Assembly (NCBI RefSeq): GCF_023272795.1
Contig: NZ_CP096829.1
Coordinates: forward strand, 744,001-808,000
DNA: 64,000 nt
Reading direction: 5' to 3'
Origin: Flavobacterium humidisoli
GTDB taxonomy: Bacteria > Bacteroidota > Bacteroidia > Flavobacteriales > Flavobacteriaceae
The notes under the pieces were generated by a model. The model searched no databases. It was given only the letters and a program-made list of their open reading frames with translations, and was not told where the DNA came from. Shown one piece after another: positions 25,831 to 33,933 of this stretch (within the stretch, counting starts at the first letter, position 1; the number at the start of each line of letters is the position of its first letter). The translations under genes and the position numbers were made by a program.

Positions 25831-26208
25831 CTAACTAATATCAGTCAGTTTTACAATCTTATCGTCCAAGAATTGAAAAATCGATTTTCCCTTCATATTT
25901 AATTCTTGACCTGCTTTTAATCCGTTTGGAAAATCTATTGCAAGAACTGCATAATAATCAATATCGATTATTGCTGTAATTTCATCTTGTATTAGTGATG
26001 TAATGGTTTGTTTTCTTGCCGAAAAAAATTCTTTCCCTTTTTCGGCCTGAGCTGTAAATTCTTTTATTCCATTCAAAGTCAGGTTGACTTCGCCATTTTG
26101 AATGTTTTCAAAAATAACCGATTCATCAAAATCAGCAATCATTTTATTGATATCAAATTGATTATACCCTTCGATATAATTTTGGATTATTTTTTCTTTG
26201 TTGGTCAT
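25831..26208 (-). CDS. NTF2-like (SnoaL-type) protein
   Basis: 125 aa with the cone-shaped alpha+beta layout of NTF2-like proteins: helix IIQNYIEGYNQFDINKMIADF, then strands ESVIFENIQNGEV, AIIDIDYYAVLAIDF and GKSIFQFLDDKIVKLTDIS. No catalytic Asp/His set is certain. It may be an uncharacterised enzyme or a ligand-binding protein. It precedes the GNAT gene by 4 nt. Confidence 0.7.
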   Translation of the reverse strand: MTNKEKIIQNYIEGYNQFDINKMIADFDESVIFENIQNGEVNLTLNGIKEFTAQAEKGKEFFSARKQTITSLIQDEITAIIDIDYYAVLAIDFPNGLKAGQELNMKGKSIFQFLDDKIVKLTDIS

Positions 26209-26241
26209 GGTATTTTTTATTAAATGCTTTTAGAAATCAAA

Positions 26242-26835
26242 TTATCTGCTATTGTCTTCCAAATCAATCAGCCACTCAATTCTAATGTATTGAGTACTAA
26301 ATTTTTTCAAAAAATCACTTCTATCGGTTATTATAGCAGATCCAGTATTTCCAATTTCTTCCTTTACAATTTTTGCTGCGTGTTCCATTCCTTCCCAATC
26401 TTGTGCTATCAAATCAAAAATAATGTTATTTGTTTTTGATAATACAGAATATAATGAAATTAGCTTTCTAGGATTTCCTGGCAATCTATTAACATTTGTC
26501 TTTTTATTAATCCAATCAATTTCATAAATCTTATTGACAAATTTACTTTTCGGATTAGCATTTTTCCTCAGATATTCTCCAACCGTGGTAGGAAAAAATC
26601 GATATCTAAATTCTGATTCTTTAAAATGTTTTACAAAAGTATGCGGTTTGTTGATAGTAACATTTTGATGTTTTTCTTTTCCAGCAAAAATTGCAATAAG
26701 TTTTTCTTCAACATCGCAAGACGCAATATGATTTTCAAGATGAATTAAAACAAAATCACCTTCTCTAACTTCAAAAGGCGGTATAAAATATTTATCTGTT
26801 TTTATTCCTTTACTTTCAATTAGTAGCTCTTTCAT
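26242..26835 (-). CDS. Unknown protein with faint ABC-ATPase-like layout, no Walker A
   Basis: 197 aa. The order of segments resembles an ABC ATP-binding domain (FEVREGDFVLIHLENH near the start, NPRKLISLYSVLSKTNNIIFDLIAQDWEG, then SAIITDRSDFLKKF). There is no GxxGxGKS loop, so it would not hydrolyse ATP in the usual way. I cannot assign a family. It overlaps the upstream 447-aa gene by 4 bp, a coupled pair. Confidence 0.6.
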   Translation of the reverse strand: MKELLIESKGIKTDKYFIPPFEVREGDFVLIHLENHIASCDVEEKLIAIFAGKEKHQNVTINKPHTFVKHFKESEFRYRFFPTTVGEYLRKNANPKSKFVNKIYEIDWINKKTNVNRLPGNPRKLISLYSVLSKTNNIIFDLIAQDWEGMEHAAKIVKEEIGNTGSAIITDRSDFLKKFSTQYIRIEWLIDLEDNSR

Positions 26836-28175
26836 TTCTCAAGTCTTTCAAATTTATTTTTATATTTCTGAACATACTTACCCCATTCCGCTTTATGCAT
26901 TTCATTATCATAAACAGAAGCTGCATAATCTGCCGTTTCTTGGCTAAAATGATTTCCAAAAATAGTATCCAGATATTCTATTCCAGAGTCGATTGCTTGT
27001 TTTAAAACCTCCAACTTATCAATTCCAGTTGCTTTACAAGCTTTATCAAGCCACAAGCCCTTTCCAATTTTTACATATTCTACCAGAAGACTTTCGGTAA
27101 TATATTTAGACGGAACATCATTAATATCCGGCTCATGTCTTCCGTTTTTAAAAACTAACAGAATCAATTCTTCAGAATAATATTCCTCTGGAATTAATCT
27201 TAACAGTGTACCACTTTTGGAAGCTTTAAAAGAAAGTTCTTTTGTGATAAACTCATCAGGAATAGCCTGAATTGCAAAACCATCTTTACTGACTAATCTT
27301 TCGCAGAGTTCGTATGTTATTAAATCCTGATCGATAAATGGCAGAGCGTGAAAGGTGTTATTCAATGCCAAATTACAAAGTTCTTCGGTTTTAAATTCCT
27401 TCGGAACGAGTTTTAGATTTCTATAATTTTCTGAAACACGATTATGCCAATATTCGTAAGTTTTGACTGGCGGATTATTATGTTTTAAAACCAATTCGCC
27501 TCTTGCCAAATCTCTTTCTAATTCTTCAAAAGTTTCAATTAACGGATTATCTAGTAATTTTCGGAGTTCGTTTGAAATAATTTCTTCCTCTGTTTCCTCA
27601 TCACATTCACATTCATTTTTCGGGTCAACATCATTATGCCTATCACTATAATAAAACAAATCATTTTTTCTTTCTGCAAATGTTGTATTGTGATCTGTTA
27701 CTATAAAAACTGGAGCTTCAATTAAACCTGTACAATTAAAACTACCATGATTATAATAGGTCATAACAGCTTCCTTTACTGTAATTTCCCCTTTTATTTC
27801 AACATTAGCACCACCAAGTAAAAGACTTTGACAATTCACATTTCCGTTAATGAAAACATACGGACCATAATCGCCTTCTGCATTAATAATTGAACCGCCA
27901 ACAGAAAAATTTCCATTTATAAAAATGCCTTCAATTCTTATTTCTTCGATTTTCTTTGGGGGAAGATTTAATAAATTGGCAAGCCATTTTTTCCCTTTCT
28001 CTTCATAAAGATCTAAATAAAAATTGTCATCAAAATTTATATCTTCGTCTGCAATTAGAAAAAAATCTTCATTTTCCCAATCTTCAAAATAATCGAATTT
28101 TTCATCTTCTGTTAAAAAAGGATATTTTGTTTTGATTTCGGCTATTGTGATTAATTTGAAATTGGAAGTTTGCAT
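26832..28175 (-). CDS. Unknown protein: beta-solenoid-like N-terminus plus helical repeats
   Basis: 447 aa. Residues about 55-150 have short repeated beta segments (IRIEGIFINGNFSVGGSI, GPYVFINGNVNCQSLLLGGANVEIKGEI), like bactofilin or right-handed beta-helix stretches. An acidic linker (ECECDEETEEEII) leads to four or more helical repeats of about 24 residues with a core IPxEFxTxELxxxA, running to about residue 370. No signal peptide is seen. It belongs to no family I can name; such repeat proteins often sit in polymorphic toxin immunity loci. It is paired with the next gene by a 4-bp overlap. Confidence 0.6.
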   Translation of the reverse strand: MQTSNFKLITIAEIKTKYPFLTEDEKFDYFEDWENEDFFLIADEDINFDDNFYLDLYEEKGKKWLANLLNLPPKKIEEIRIEGIFINGNFSVGGSIINAEGDYGPYVFINGNVNCQSLLLGGANVEIKGEITVKEAVMTYYNHGSFNCTGLIEAPVFIVTDHNTTFAERKNDLFYYSDRHNDVDPKNECECDEETEEEIISNELRKLLDNPLIETFEELERDLARGELVLKHNNPPVKTYEYWHNRVSENYRNLKLVPKEFKTEELCNLALNNTFHALPFIDQDLITYELCERLVSKDGFAIQAIPDEFITKELSFKASKSGTLLRLIPEEYYSEELILLVFKNGRHEPDINDVPSKYITESLLVEYVKIGKGLWLDKACKATGIDKLEVLKQAIDSGIEYLDTIFGNHFSQETADYAASVYDNEMHKAEWGKYVQKYKNKFERLEK

Positions 28176-28341
28176 TTTATTGATATTAATCGAAGTTGAT
28201 TTTTTTGAATATCAAGATTACACAATTCTAAATTCAAAACCAATTCGATAGTCAGAAAAATTGTATTTTTACTCCACAAAAAAGAACTTGCAACTGCAAA
28301 CTTGTTTTCTGCATAAACCAAAAAAGTAAAAGAATTTTAAA

Positions 28342-28349
28342 TATCTTTG
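28342..28349 (+). promoter_or_regulatory. -7 box very close to the XRE gene start
   Basis: TATCTTTG matches TAnnTTTG, and only 4 nt separate it from the ATG at 28354, so the transcript would begin at or next to the start codon. Confidence 0.4.
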
Positions 28350-28353
28350 AATC

Positions 28354-28761
28354 ATGAGCACAGCAATAAAACCAAAACATATCGGCAGAAACATTAGCCG
28401 AATTAGAGAACTGAGAGATATGAAGCAGGAAGCGCTTGCTATTGCAATTGGCACAAACCAACAATCGATCTCTATTATTGAAGGAAGCGAAAGTGTTGAT
28501 GAAGAAAAATTAAAGAAAATTGCAGAAGCTTTGGGCGTTACACCTGAAGCAATAAAAAACTTTTCTGAAGAAGCTGTTTTTAATATTATCGGGAATACTT
28601 ATAATGATGATTCTTCATCTATAAAAAACTATAATTGTACTTTTAATCCGTTAGATAAACTTATCGAATCTATTGAAAAGAATGAAAAACTTTATGAAAG
28701 ATTGATTCAAGTTGAAAAAGATAAAGCGGCTTATTTGGAAAAGTTGCTTGATAAGAAATAA
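28354..28761 (+). CDS. XRE-family helix-turn-helix regulator
   Basis: 135 aa. A Cro/C1-type HTH sits at residues about 10-65 (NISRIRELRDMKQEALAIAIGTNQQSISIIE). A weakly conserved C-terminus has a coiled-coil tail (LIESIEKNEKLYERLIQVEKDKAAYLEKLL). It is likely a DNA-binding regulator that dimerises through the tail. It has its own terminator; the neighbours are divergent or convergent, so its target is not evident. Confidence 0.85.
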   Translation: MSTAIKPKHIGRNISRIRELRDMKQEALAIAIGTNQQSISIIEGSESVDEEKLKKIAEALGVTPEAIKNFSEEAVFNIIGNTYNDDSSSIKNYNCTFNPLDKLIESIEKNEKLYERLIQVEKDKAAYLEKLLDKK

Positions 28762-28785
28762 ATTCTAAGAAAGACATATTTATAG

Positions 28786-28823
28786 AAAAACCGAAGTTTT
28801 CAAATTGAAAGCTTCGGTTTTTT
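28786..28823 (+). terminator. Terminator after the XRE gene
   Basis: ACCGAAG pairs with CTTCGGT across a loop, followed by six T. Confidence 0.75.
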
Positions 28824-28847
28824 CTTTTATTTTATTTCACAAATCAA

Positions 28848-29321
28848 TCAAAAATCATAAACATAAGTTACGATACTATTTATTAATAGAGATTCTTTAA
28901 TTAATGGTTCAACTTTTTCCCAAGTTCCCCCTGCAAGACCACAGCCAATTCTTGGCATATGAACAGATGCTTTGTTTTCTTTTGCAAATTGGGCAACTTT
29001 TTCAAGTCCTACTTTAATAGCGTCATAACGAATTGGTACATTTCCATTTTCATCTTTATTTATTTTATGCTGACCTATTATGTTTGACACCCAAATATTA
29101 TCTTCTACTTTTACGATTTGTACTTCTCCAAGTAAAAAATTCTCTTTAGACTTAAACCATTTTCTATATTCGTGCTCAGGTTCTTTCCAACGTTTAGAAA
29201 TTGCCATTACAAATCCTTTTCCCCAACCACCAATATCATTACAGATGTGTACAATTATTTTATTTCCTTCCACATTTGGAGCGGTTGCGTCTCCAATGAC
29301 ATAACTTATCATCCTTTCCAT
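28848..29321 (-). CDS. Macro-domain (ADP-ribose-binding) protein
   Basis: 157 aa single macro domain: GDATAP near residue 10, KIIVHICNDIGGWGKGFVMAI (about 22-42) and HMPRIGCGLAGGTWEKVEPLI (about 119-141). The pattern is closest to the TARG1/DarG-like or Appr-1-p processing branch. These bind ADP-ribose and often remove ADP-ribosyl groups. It overlaps the preceding 87-aa gene by 13 bp in another frame, so they are a unit. No ADP-ribosyltransferase partner is visible. Confidence 0.88.
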   Translation of the reverse strand: MERMISYVIGDATAPNVEGNKIIVHICNDIGGWGKGFVMAISKRWKEPEHEYRKWFKSKENFLLGEVQIVKVEDNIWVSNIIGQHKINKDENGNVPIRYDAIKVGLEKVAQFAKENKASVHMPRIGCGLAGGTWEKVEPLIKESLLINSIVTYVYDF

Positions 29322-29572
29322 TGCTCATCAAAATCTTTTTTGGTAATTGTAAAATCCTTAAATTCAATCAAATCTATTTTTTGATCTGAAAGAAAACCAA
29401 ACTCATCTCCTATAAACTCTTCGCTGTATTTTAACTTTTTCCCGTTTTCATAAACCTCAATCTGACGAATTATTTCTCCATCCTCATTTGATTCCAAATA
29501 ATAAATAGAACTACCCCAATTCTCATTTTTTTCAATCCGAGGTTCGTAAAAATATCTTCTGAAATATAACAT
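29309..29572 (-). CDS. Small protein resembling DUF6881
   Basis: 87 aa, beta-rich, acidic. The YYLESNEDGEIIRQIEVYENGKKLKYSEEF stretch resembles DUF6881-type proteins, which have a WxxxEVRxVEIFxDG-like core. The function of that family is unknown; members occur near polymorphic toxin immunity genes. It precedes the macro-domain gene with overlapping ends. Confidence 0.6.
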   Translation of the reverse strand: MLYFRRYFYEPRIEKNENWGSSIYYLESNEDGEIIRQIEVYENGKKLKYSEEFIGDEFGFLSDQKIDLIEFKDFTITKKDFDEQWKG

Positions 29573-29652
29573 CTTTTACTTTTTTAAGCCAATATACAAA
29601 ATCTACAATTGAATATAATTTCTTTCAGAAACAATAATTTTCCTTATAAAAA

Positions 29653-29751
29653 CGTGAGCGTGAGGGATAGAGGCGGTATCCTTTTATGCAGCGGAGCGGA
29701 ATAAAAGATATAGCCGAAAGCCCGACCCCGGAGGGGCACGCCCAAATTAAA
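29653..29751 (+). repeat. Structured intergenic repeat (GTGAGGGATAGAGGCGG type)
   Basis: A GC-richer block with an internal hairpin (TATCCTTTTAT pairs with ATAAAAGATA across GCAGCGGAGCGG), then GCCGAAAGCCCGACCCC and a short hairpin CCCCGGAGGGG. I recall similar blocks in many Flavobacterium intergenic regions, so I report it as a dispersed repeat that may be transcribed. No function is known to me. Confidence 0.65.
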
Positions 29752-29775
29752 ATTATGAGATTTTTTCCAATCTTT

Positions 29776-30020
29776 GCCGAGTTTCTAGTGTGATTCTTCG
29801 TTCCTCAGAATGACAAACTTTGTGTTTATCAATCTTTATAGAGTTACTTGCGAAGATTTCTCTCCCGAAGTCTCGGGATCGAAATGACAAGATTGCGGTT
29901 AATCGTAAATTTGAAAAGAAAAAAATCTGCAGAATCTGCTAAATCTGCGTGAGATAAAATTGCCAATCTTTGTGGAGTTCCGAGTGTGATCTCTCCTTCG
30001 TTGAGATGACAAGATTGGGT
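29776..30020 (+). repeat. Three degenerate copies of the 25337-25371 repeat
   Basis: At 29776-29818, 29850-29893 and 29968-30020 the pattern TCTAGTGTGATTTCTC...GAAATGACAA recurs with changes, as in the right arm of the inverted repeat at 25264-25371. Confidence 0.6.
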
Positions 30021-30083
30021 AAATAATTTCCTTAGATTCTTCGACTTCGCTCAGGAACACAAAACAAAACTTATACTTCGTAT

Positions 30084-30205
30084 TCTTTGTAACAAAAAAA
30101 CTTTGCGACTCCGCGTCTTTGCGAGCAAAAATCTCTTGCGCCCTTTGCGTAAAACCTTAGCGCCCTTTGCGGTTAAAAAAACTTCGTGACTTAGCGCCTT
30201 AGTGG
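30084..30205. repeat. CGCAAAGG / TTTGCG repeat block
   Basis: Short units around CTTTGCG, CGCGTCTTTGCGAGC, GCGCCCTTTGCG and TTAGCGCC alternate across about 120 bp, the complement of AAGGGCGC/CGCAAAG. I take it as a dispersed intergenic repeat and not a gene. Confidence 0.6.
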
Positions 30206-30266
30206 CAAAAACAACAAATAAGAAAACTTTAATAAATCTGCTATACGTCACTAAATCAAAAATTAG

Positions 30267-30274
30267 TAATTTTG
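30267..30274 (+). promoter_or_regulatory. -7 promoter box of the aminopeptidase gene
   Basis: TAATTTTG (exact TAnnTTTG) 28 nt upstream of the ATG at 30303. Confidence 0.55.
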
Positions 30275-30302
30275 AAATTCGAAGTTCAAAAATGAAATAA
30301 TT

Positions 30303-31595
30303 ATGAAATATCATCAAATAAACAGCGCTCTTTTTGTAAAAAACCGCAGAAAGTTCATGGCTGAAATGAAACCTAATTCTGTTGCAGTATTCAACTCAAA
30401 CGACATTTACCCAGTTAGTGCCGATAGTACTTTACCTTTTGCTCAACACAGAGATATTTTTTATCTGAGCGGTGTAGATCAAGAAGAAAGCGTTTTGCTT
30501 TTGTTTCCAGATGCGCCTTATGAAAGTCAGAGAGAAATTCTTTTCTTGAGAGAAACCAACGATCATATCGCCGTTTGGGAAGGTGAAAAATTGACTAAAG
30601 AACGTGCTTTTCAGGTTTCAGGAATTAGAACGGTTTATTGGTTACAGGATTTTCATAAAGTTTTGAACGAAATGATGACGTATGCTGATACGATGTACAT
30701 TAATACAAACGAACATTACCGCGCTAGTGTTGAAACAGAAACTCGTGAAGCTCGTTTTGTAAAATGGTGGAAAGAGCGTTATCCTGCACACAATGTGGCA
30801 AAAAGTAACCCAATTTTACAAAGATTGCGTTCTGTAAAAGAAAGCGAAGAAATCGATTTGATTCAGCACGCTTGTGATATCACAGAAAAAGGTTTCCGCA
30901 GATTATTAGGATTCGTAAAACCAAATGTTACGGAATATGAAATTGAAGCCGAATTGGCGCACGAATTCATCCGTAACCGTTCTAAAGGTTTTGCTTATAC
31001 TCCAATTATCGCTTCTGGAAACAATGCAAATGTTTTACACTACATCGAAAACAATCAACAATGTAAAGAAGGAGACTTGATTTTATTAGACGTTGCTGCT
31101 GAATATGCTAATTATTCTAGCGACATGACGAGAACAATTCCGGTTTCGGGTCGTTTTACAGATCGTCAGAAAGCAGTTTACAATGCGGTTTTAAAAGTAA
31201 AAAATGAAGCTACTAAAATGCTTACGCCAGGAACACTTTGGAAACAATATCATGTTGAAGTAGGTAAAATCATGACTTCTGAATTATTAGGTTTAGGATT
31301 AATTGACAAAGCTGATGTACAGAACGAAAATCCAGAATGGCCTGCTTACAAAAAATATTTCATGCACGGAACGTCTCACCATTTAGGACTTGACACGCAC
31401 GATTACGGATTGCTTCACGAACCAATGAAAGCGAATATGGTTTTCACGGTTGAGCCAGGGATTTACATTCCAGCAGAAAAATTCGGAATTCGTTTGGAGG
31501 ATAACGTTGTGGTTCAGGAAAAAGGAGAACCTTTTAACTTAATGCGCAACATTCCGCTTGAAGTAGATGAGATTGAAACTTTGATGAATGCATAA
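30303..31595 (+). CDS. pepP: Xaa-Pro aminopeptidase (aminopeptidase P)
   Basis: 430 aa, cytoplasmic. The creatinase-like N-terminal domain (to about residue 170) precedes the pita-bread metallopeptidase domain. Metal ligands are recognisable in LLDVAAEYANYSSDMTR, HGTSHHLGLDTHD, FTVEPGIYI and IRLEDNVVV. It removes N-terminal residues before proline. Two ACTGAAAGT hairpins and a strong terminator follow. Confidence 0.93.
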   Translation: MKYHQINSALFVKNRRKFMAEMKPNSVAVFNSNDIYPVSADSTLPFAQHRDIFYLSGVDQEESVLLLFPDAPYESQREILFLRETNDHIAVWEGEKLTKERAFQVSGIRTVYWLQDFHKVLNEMMTYADTMYINTNEHYRASVETETREARFVKWWKERYPAHNVAKSNPILQRLRSVKESEEIDLIQHACDITEKGFRRLLGFVKPNVTEYEIEAELAHEFIRNRSKGFAYTPIIASGNNANVLHYIENNQQCKEGDLILLDVAAEYANYSSDMTRTIPVSGRFTDRQKAVYNAVLKVKNEATKMLTPGTLWKQYHVEVGKIMTSELLGLGLIDKADVQNENPEWPAYKKYFMHGTSHHLGLDTHDYGLLHEPMKANMVFTVEPGIYIPAEKFGIRLEDNVVVQEKGEPFNLMRNIPLEVDEIETLMNA

Positions 31596-31597
31596 CT

Positions 31598-31653
31598 AAA
31601 CCACTCTGCACTGAAAGTGCAGAGGTTTGTTTGACCAGAGACTGAAAGTCTCT
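31598..31653 (+). repeat. Two consecutive hairpins with ACTGAAAGT cores
   Basis: AAACC..CTGCACTGAAAGTGCAG..GGTTT (31598-31628) and AGAGACT-GAA-AGTCTCT (31637-31653) stand in line downstream of pepP and share the core ACTGAAAGT. Neither carries a T-run, so they are not simple terminators. Confidence 0.6.
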
Positions 31654-31764
31654 CAATTTTGAAAACTTTTTATCAAAACTAAAAAAGTCAAAAGATTATA
31701 TTTTTTCATATTACTAAAGTACTGCAATAAATTGCAGGGTTTTAAACCCCGATCTGAGACCAAT

Positions 31765-31803
31765 AAAGAAAGCCCTTAATAGTAATTATTAAGGGCTTTT
31801 TAA
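31765..31803. terminator. Bidirectional terminator pepP / ferritin
   Basis: A long perfect stem AAAGCCCTTAATA with its complement, A-run on the left and T-run on the right; serves pepP and the convergent ferritin gene. Confidence 0.85.
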
Positions 31804-31821
31804 ATTATATAAATCGGTTAA

Positions 31822-32340
31822 TTATCCGATTTTAGAAATCTGAAGGTCTAATTGGAATTTACCGTCAGCTTCGTTTCCGTTAATTAGTTCGAAAAGTTCT
31901 AATGCTCTTCTTGCGTTTTTCTCTTCTTCTCTTTGCTCAGCTACATACCACATCATGAAATCTTCTGTAGCGTAGTCATTTTCAGCTCTACATTTTGCGA
32001 TTACTTTATTGATCGCCTGAGTAACTGCAATTTCGTTTTGCAAAGCAATTTCGAATACTTCTTTAAAAGAAGCAAATTCTTGCTGTACCTCTGGAACAGA
32101 TGGCGTAATTGCAATCCCTCCCATATCTGTAATGAATTTGAAAATTTTCAAGAAATGCTCTCTTTCTTCTTCGGCTTGCTTATACAAATACTCCGCTGTA
32201 TGTGCAAAACCGTTTCTATCCAACCATGAAGCCATAGCTAAATATTTGTTTGAAGCGTCGCTTTCTAATTTTGCTTGTAAATTCAATATATTTTCTACAC
32301 CTTCAGTTAATGAAGTGCGTGTTCTTAGTAAATCTTTCAT
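31822..32340 (-). CDS. Ferritin (iron storage)
   Basis: 172 aa four-helix bundle. The ferroxidase centre residues fit: LQAKLESDASNKYLAMASWL, then EEEREHFLKIF, and a final helix with VAEQREEEKNARRALELF. Of FtnA type with no haem-binding Met of bacterioferritin evident. It stores iron as a 24-mer shell in the cytoplasm. Confidence 0.92.
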   Translation of the reverse strand: MKDLLRTRTSLTEGVENILNLQAKLESDASNKYLAMASWLDRNGFAHTAEYLYKQAEEEREHFLKIFKFITDMGGIAITPSVPEVQQEFASFKEVFEIALQNEIAVTQAINKVIAKCRAENDYATEDFMMWYVAEQREEEKNARRALELFELINGNEADGKFQLDLQISKIG

Positions 32341-32429
32341 AACCTTTAATTTTTATACGTGTAAAATTACAAAAATTAAAGAAGCCGATCGTAACCCCTT
32401 GAAAATTTGGATTTAATCTAAGTAAGAAT

Positions 32430-32786
32430 CTAAATAAGCTCGACGTTTACAATATTGCAAAGCATAGAATGCAGGTTGAGGGTAAATTTTGTTCCGTTTA
32501 ATAAATCTCTTAATTGCACTATTTCACAGATAGTAAGATTTCTAGAAAAATTTCTTTTGGTAGTTTCAATCAGCTGTGCATCCGATTGATCAGATAAGTC
32601 ATAAAGCATGTTGAGAATGTCCACACTATTAACCTTTCTTTGAAAAATCAAAAAATCTTGAATTTTATAACTTGACGTAGTATCAACAAAATTGATGATT
32701 ATACTATCGGTCAAATCACATTGGTAACTGTATCCTTTTTCGGTTTCAAATAATACTTTGGTGGTCAAATCGCTAACTAATGACAT
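32430..32786 (-). CDS. Small conserved-type hypothetical protein
   Basis: With the ATG at 32786 the protein is 118 aa (MSLVSDLTTKVLFETEKGYS...). A longer frame to 32840 would add 18 hydrophobic residues that look like non-coding sequence. Mixed strand/helix content (SYQCDLTDSIIINFVD, VDILNMLYDLSDQS, ICEIVQLRDLLNGTKFTL) with two Cys. No family recognised; no signal peptide. Divergent from the AIM24-like gene. Confidence 0.6.
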   Translation of the reverse strand: MSLVSDLTTKVLFETEKGYSYQCDLTDSIIINFVDTTSSYKIQDFLIFQRKVNSVDILNMLYDLSDQSDAQLIETTKRNFSRNLTICEIVQLRDLLNGTKFTLNLHSMLCNIVNVELI

Positions 32787-32963
32787 TCTGATAAAATTAT
32801 AACGATGCAAAAATATAGAATTTAAAGCAAATAAGCACATAATTAAGACTAATTTAAAATAACAAAATCACATAAAGTTCTTAAAAACAGCCAACGTACG
32901 TTAAACACTGTAACATTCTACAGCATTTTTTGTCTAATTTTAAAAACAAATACCTAAGAAATT

Positions 32964-33767
32964 ATGCAAGCACACGAAATAGATTATCAGATTTTTGGAG
33001 AAGAAATGCAGTATGTGGAAATAGAACTGGATCCACAGGAAATTGTAATTGCCGAAGCAGGCAGTTTTATGATGATGGAAAACAATATCCAAATGGAAAC
33101 TATATTTGGAGACGGTTCTCAACAACAAGGTTCGGGTTTGTTTGGCAAACTTTTAAATGCTGGCAAAAGAGTTCTTACTGGCGAAAGCTTGTTTATGACT
33201 GCATTTTTAAATCAGGGCCATACCAAAAGTAAAGTTTCATTTGCATCACCTTATCCTGGAAAAATTCTTCCAATTGATTTAACTCAATTTCAAGGTAAAT
33301 TTATCTGTCAAAAAAGCTCTTTTTTATGCGCTGCTAAAGGCGTTTCTGTCGGAATTGAATTTTCTCAGAAACTAGGTCGCGGCTTATTTGGTGGCGAAGG
33401 TTTTATCATGCAGAAAATCGAAGGAGACGGTATGGCATTTGTACATTCTGGGGGAACAATGGCTAAAAAAGAATTAGCTCCCGGTGAAGTCTTAAAAGTA
33501 GATACTGGATGCATTATTGGTTTTACCAAAGATGTAGATTATGACATTGAATTTATTGGCGGCATTAAGAACTCTATTTTTGGTGGCGAAGGTTTATTTT
33601 ATGCCACTTTAAAAGGTCCGGGAACAGTCTTTATACAATCGTTACCTTTCTCAAGATTGGCTGACCGTATTATTGCATCGGCACCGCGATCTGGCGGAAA
33701 CAGTCGTGATGAAGGAAGCCTTCTTGGTGGACTAGGAAATCTTTTGGATGGTGATAACCGATTTTAA
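32964..33767 (+). CDS. AIM24/TIGR00266-type beta-rich protein
   Basis: 267 aa, Gly-rich. It has the family's repeated beta-strand modules (EIELDPQEIVIAEAGSFMMME, FLCAAKGVSVGIEFSQKLGRGLFGGEGFIMQKI, IFGGEGLFYATLKGPGTVFIQ). These belong to the TRAP-like AIM24 superfamily; yeast AIM24 affects inner-membrane organisation, but the bacterial role is not known. No signal peptide. Own terminator at 33771. Confidence 0.85.
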   Translation: MQAHEIDYQIFGEEMQYVEIELDPQEIVIAEAGSFMMMENNIQMETIFGDGSQQQGSGLFGKLLNAGKRVLTGESLFMTAFLNQGHTKSKVSFASPYPGKILPIDLTQFQGKFICQKSSFLCAAKGVSVGIEFSQKLGRGLFGGEGFIMQKIEGDGMAFVHSGGTMAKKELAPGEVLKVDTGCIIGFTKDVDYDIEFIGGIKNSIFGGEGLFYATLKGPGTVFIQSLPFSRLADRIIASAPRSGGNSRDEGSLLGGLGNLLDGDNRF

Positions 33768-33770
33768 TTT

Positions 33771-33804
33771 TAAAATGGCTTTCAGAAATGAAAGTCATTT
33801 TTAT
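33771..33804 (+). terminator. Terminator after the AIM24-like gene
   Basis: AAATGGCTTTCA pairs imperfectly with TGAAAGTCATTT, followed by T-rich sequence. Confidence 0.7.
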
Positions 33805-33901
33805 TATTTTACAAATATAATTTTGTCATAAATAAATTTATAACTCTTTTAAAGATTTCCCAATTAAATCAAGACATCATGATATTTTACTTCAGCTTTC
33901 T

Positions 33902-33909
33902 TAACTTTG
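33902..33909 (+). promoter_or_regulatory. -7 promoter box of the alpha/beta hydrolase gene
   Basis: TAACTTTG, exact TAnnTTTG, 24 nt upstream of the preferred TTG start. It overlaps the alternative TTG at 33907, which therefore cannot be in the mRNA. Confidence 0.6.
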
Positions 33910-33933
33910 TGCTTCACAAAAAAAATCTTCATT

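Larger units (their letters stand above)
29573..30302. other. 730-bp gene-free, repeat-rich intergenic region
   Basis: No credible gene is seen. It contains, left to right, a structured repeat with AAAAGATATAGC (29653-29751), three degenerate copies of the TGTGATTTCTCC repeat (29776-30020) and a block of CGCAAAGG-type repeats (30084-30205). At the right edge is the promoter of the aminopeptidase gene. A frame at 30051-30317 is judged a repeat by-product. Confidence 0.75.

Noticed and set aside
25831..28175. Classical toxin-antitoxin or CBASS-type defence system
   Set aside because: No nuclease, cyclase or toxin motif is visible in these genes; only the accessory setting is suggestive.
30051..30317. 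Minus-strand frame of 88 codons before pepP
   Set aside because: It is built from the CGCAAAGG-type repeat block, gives a low-complexity basic product and crosses the pepP promoter and start.
32930..33232. Plus-strand frame before the AIM24-like gene
   Set aside because: Overlaps the AIM24-like gene in another frame; that gene has the family pattern.
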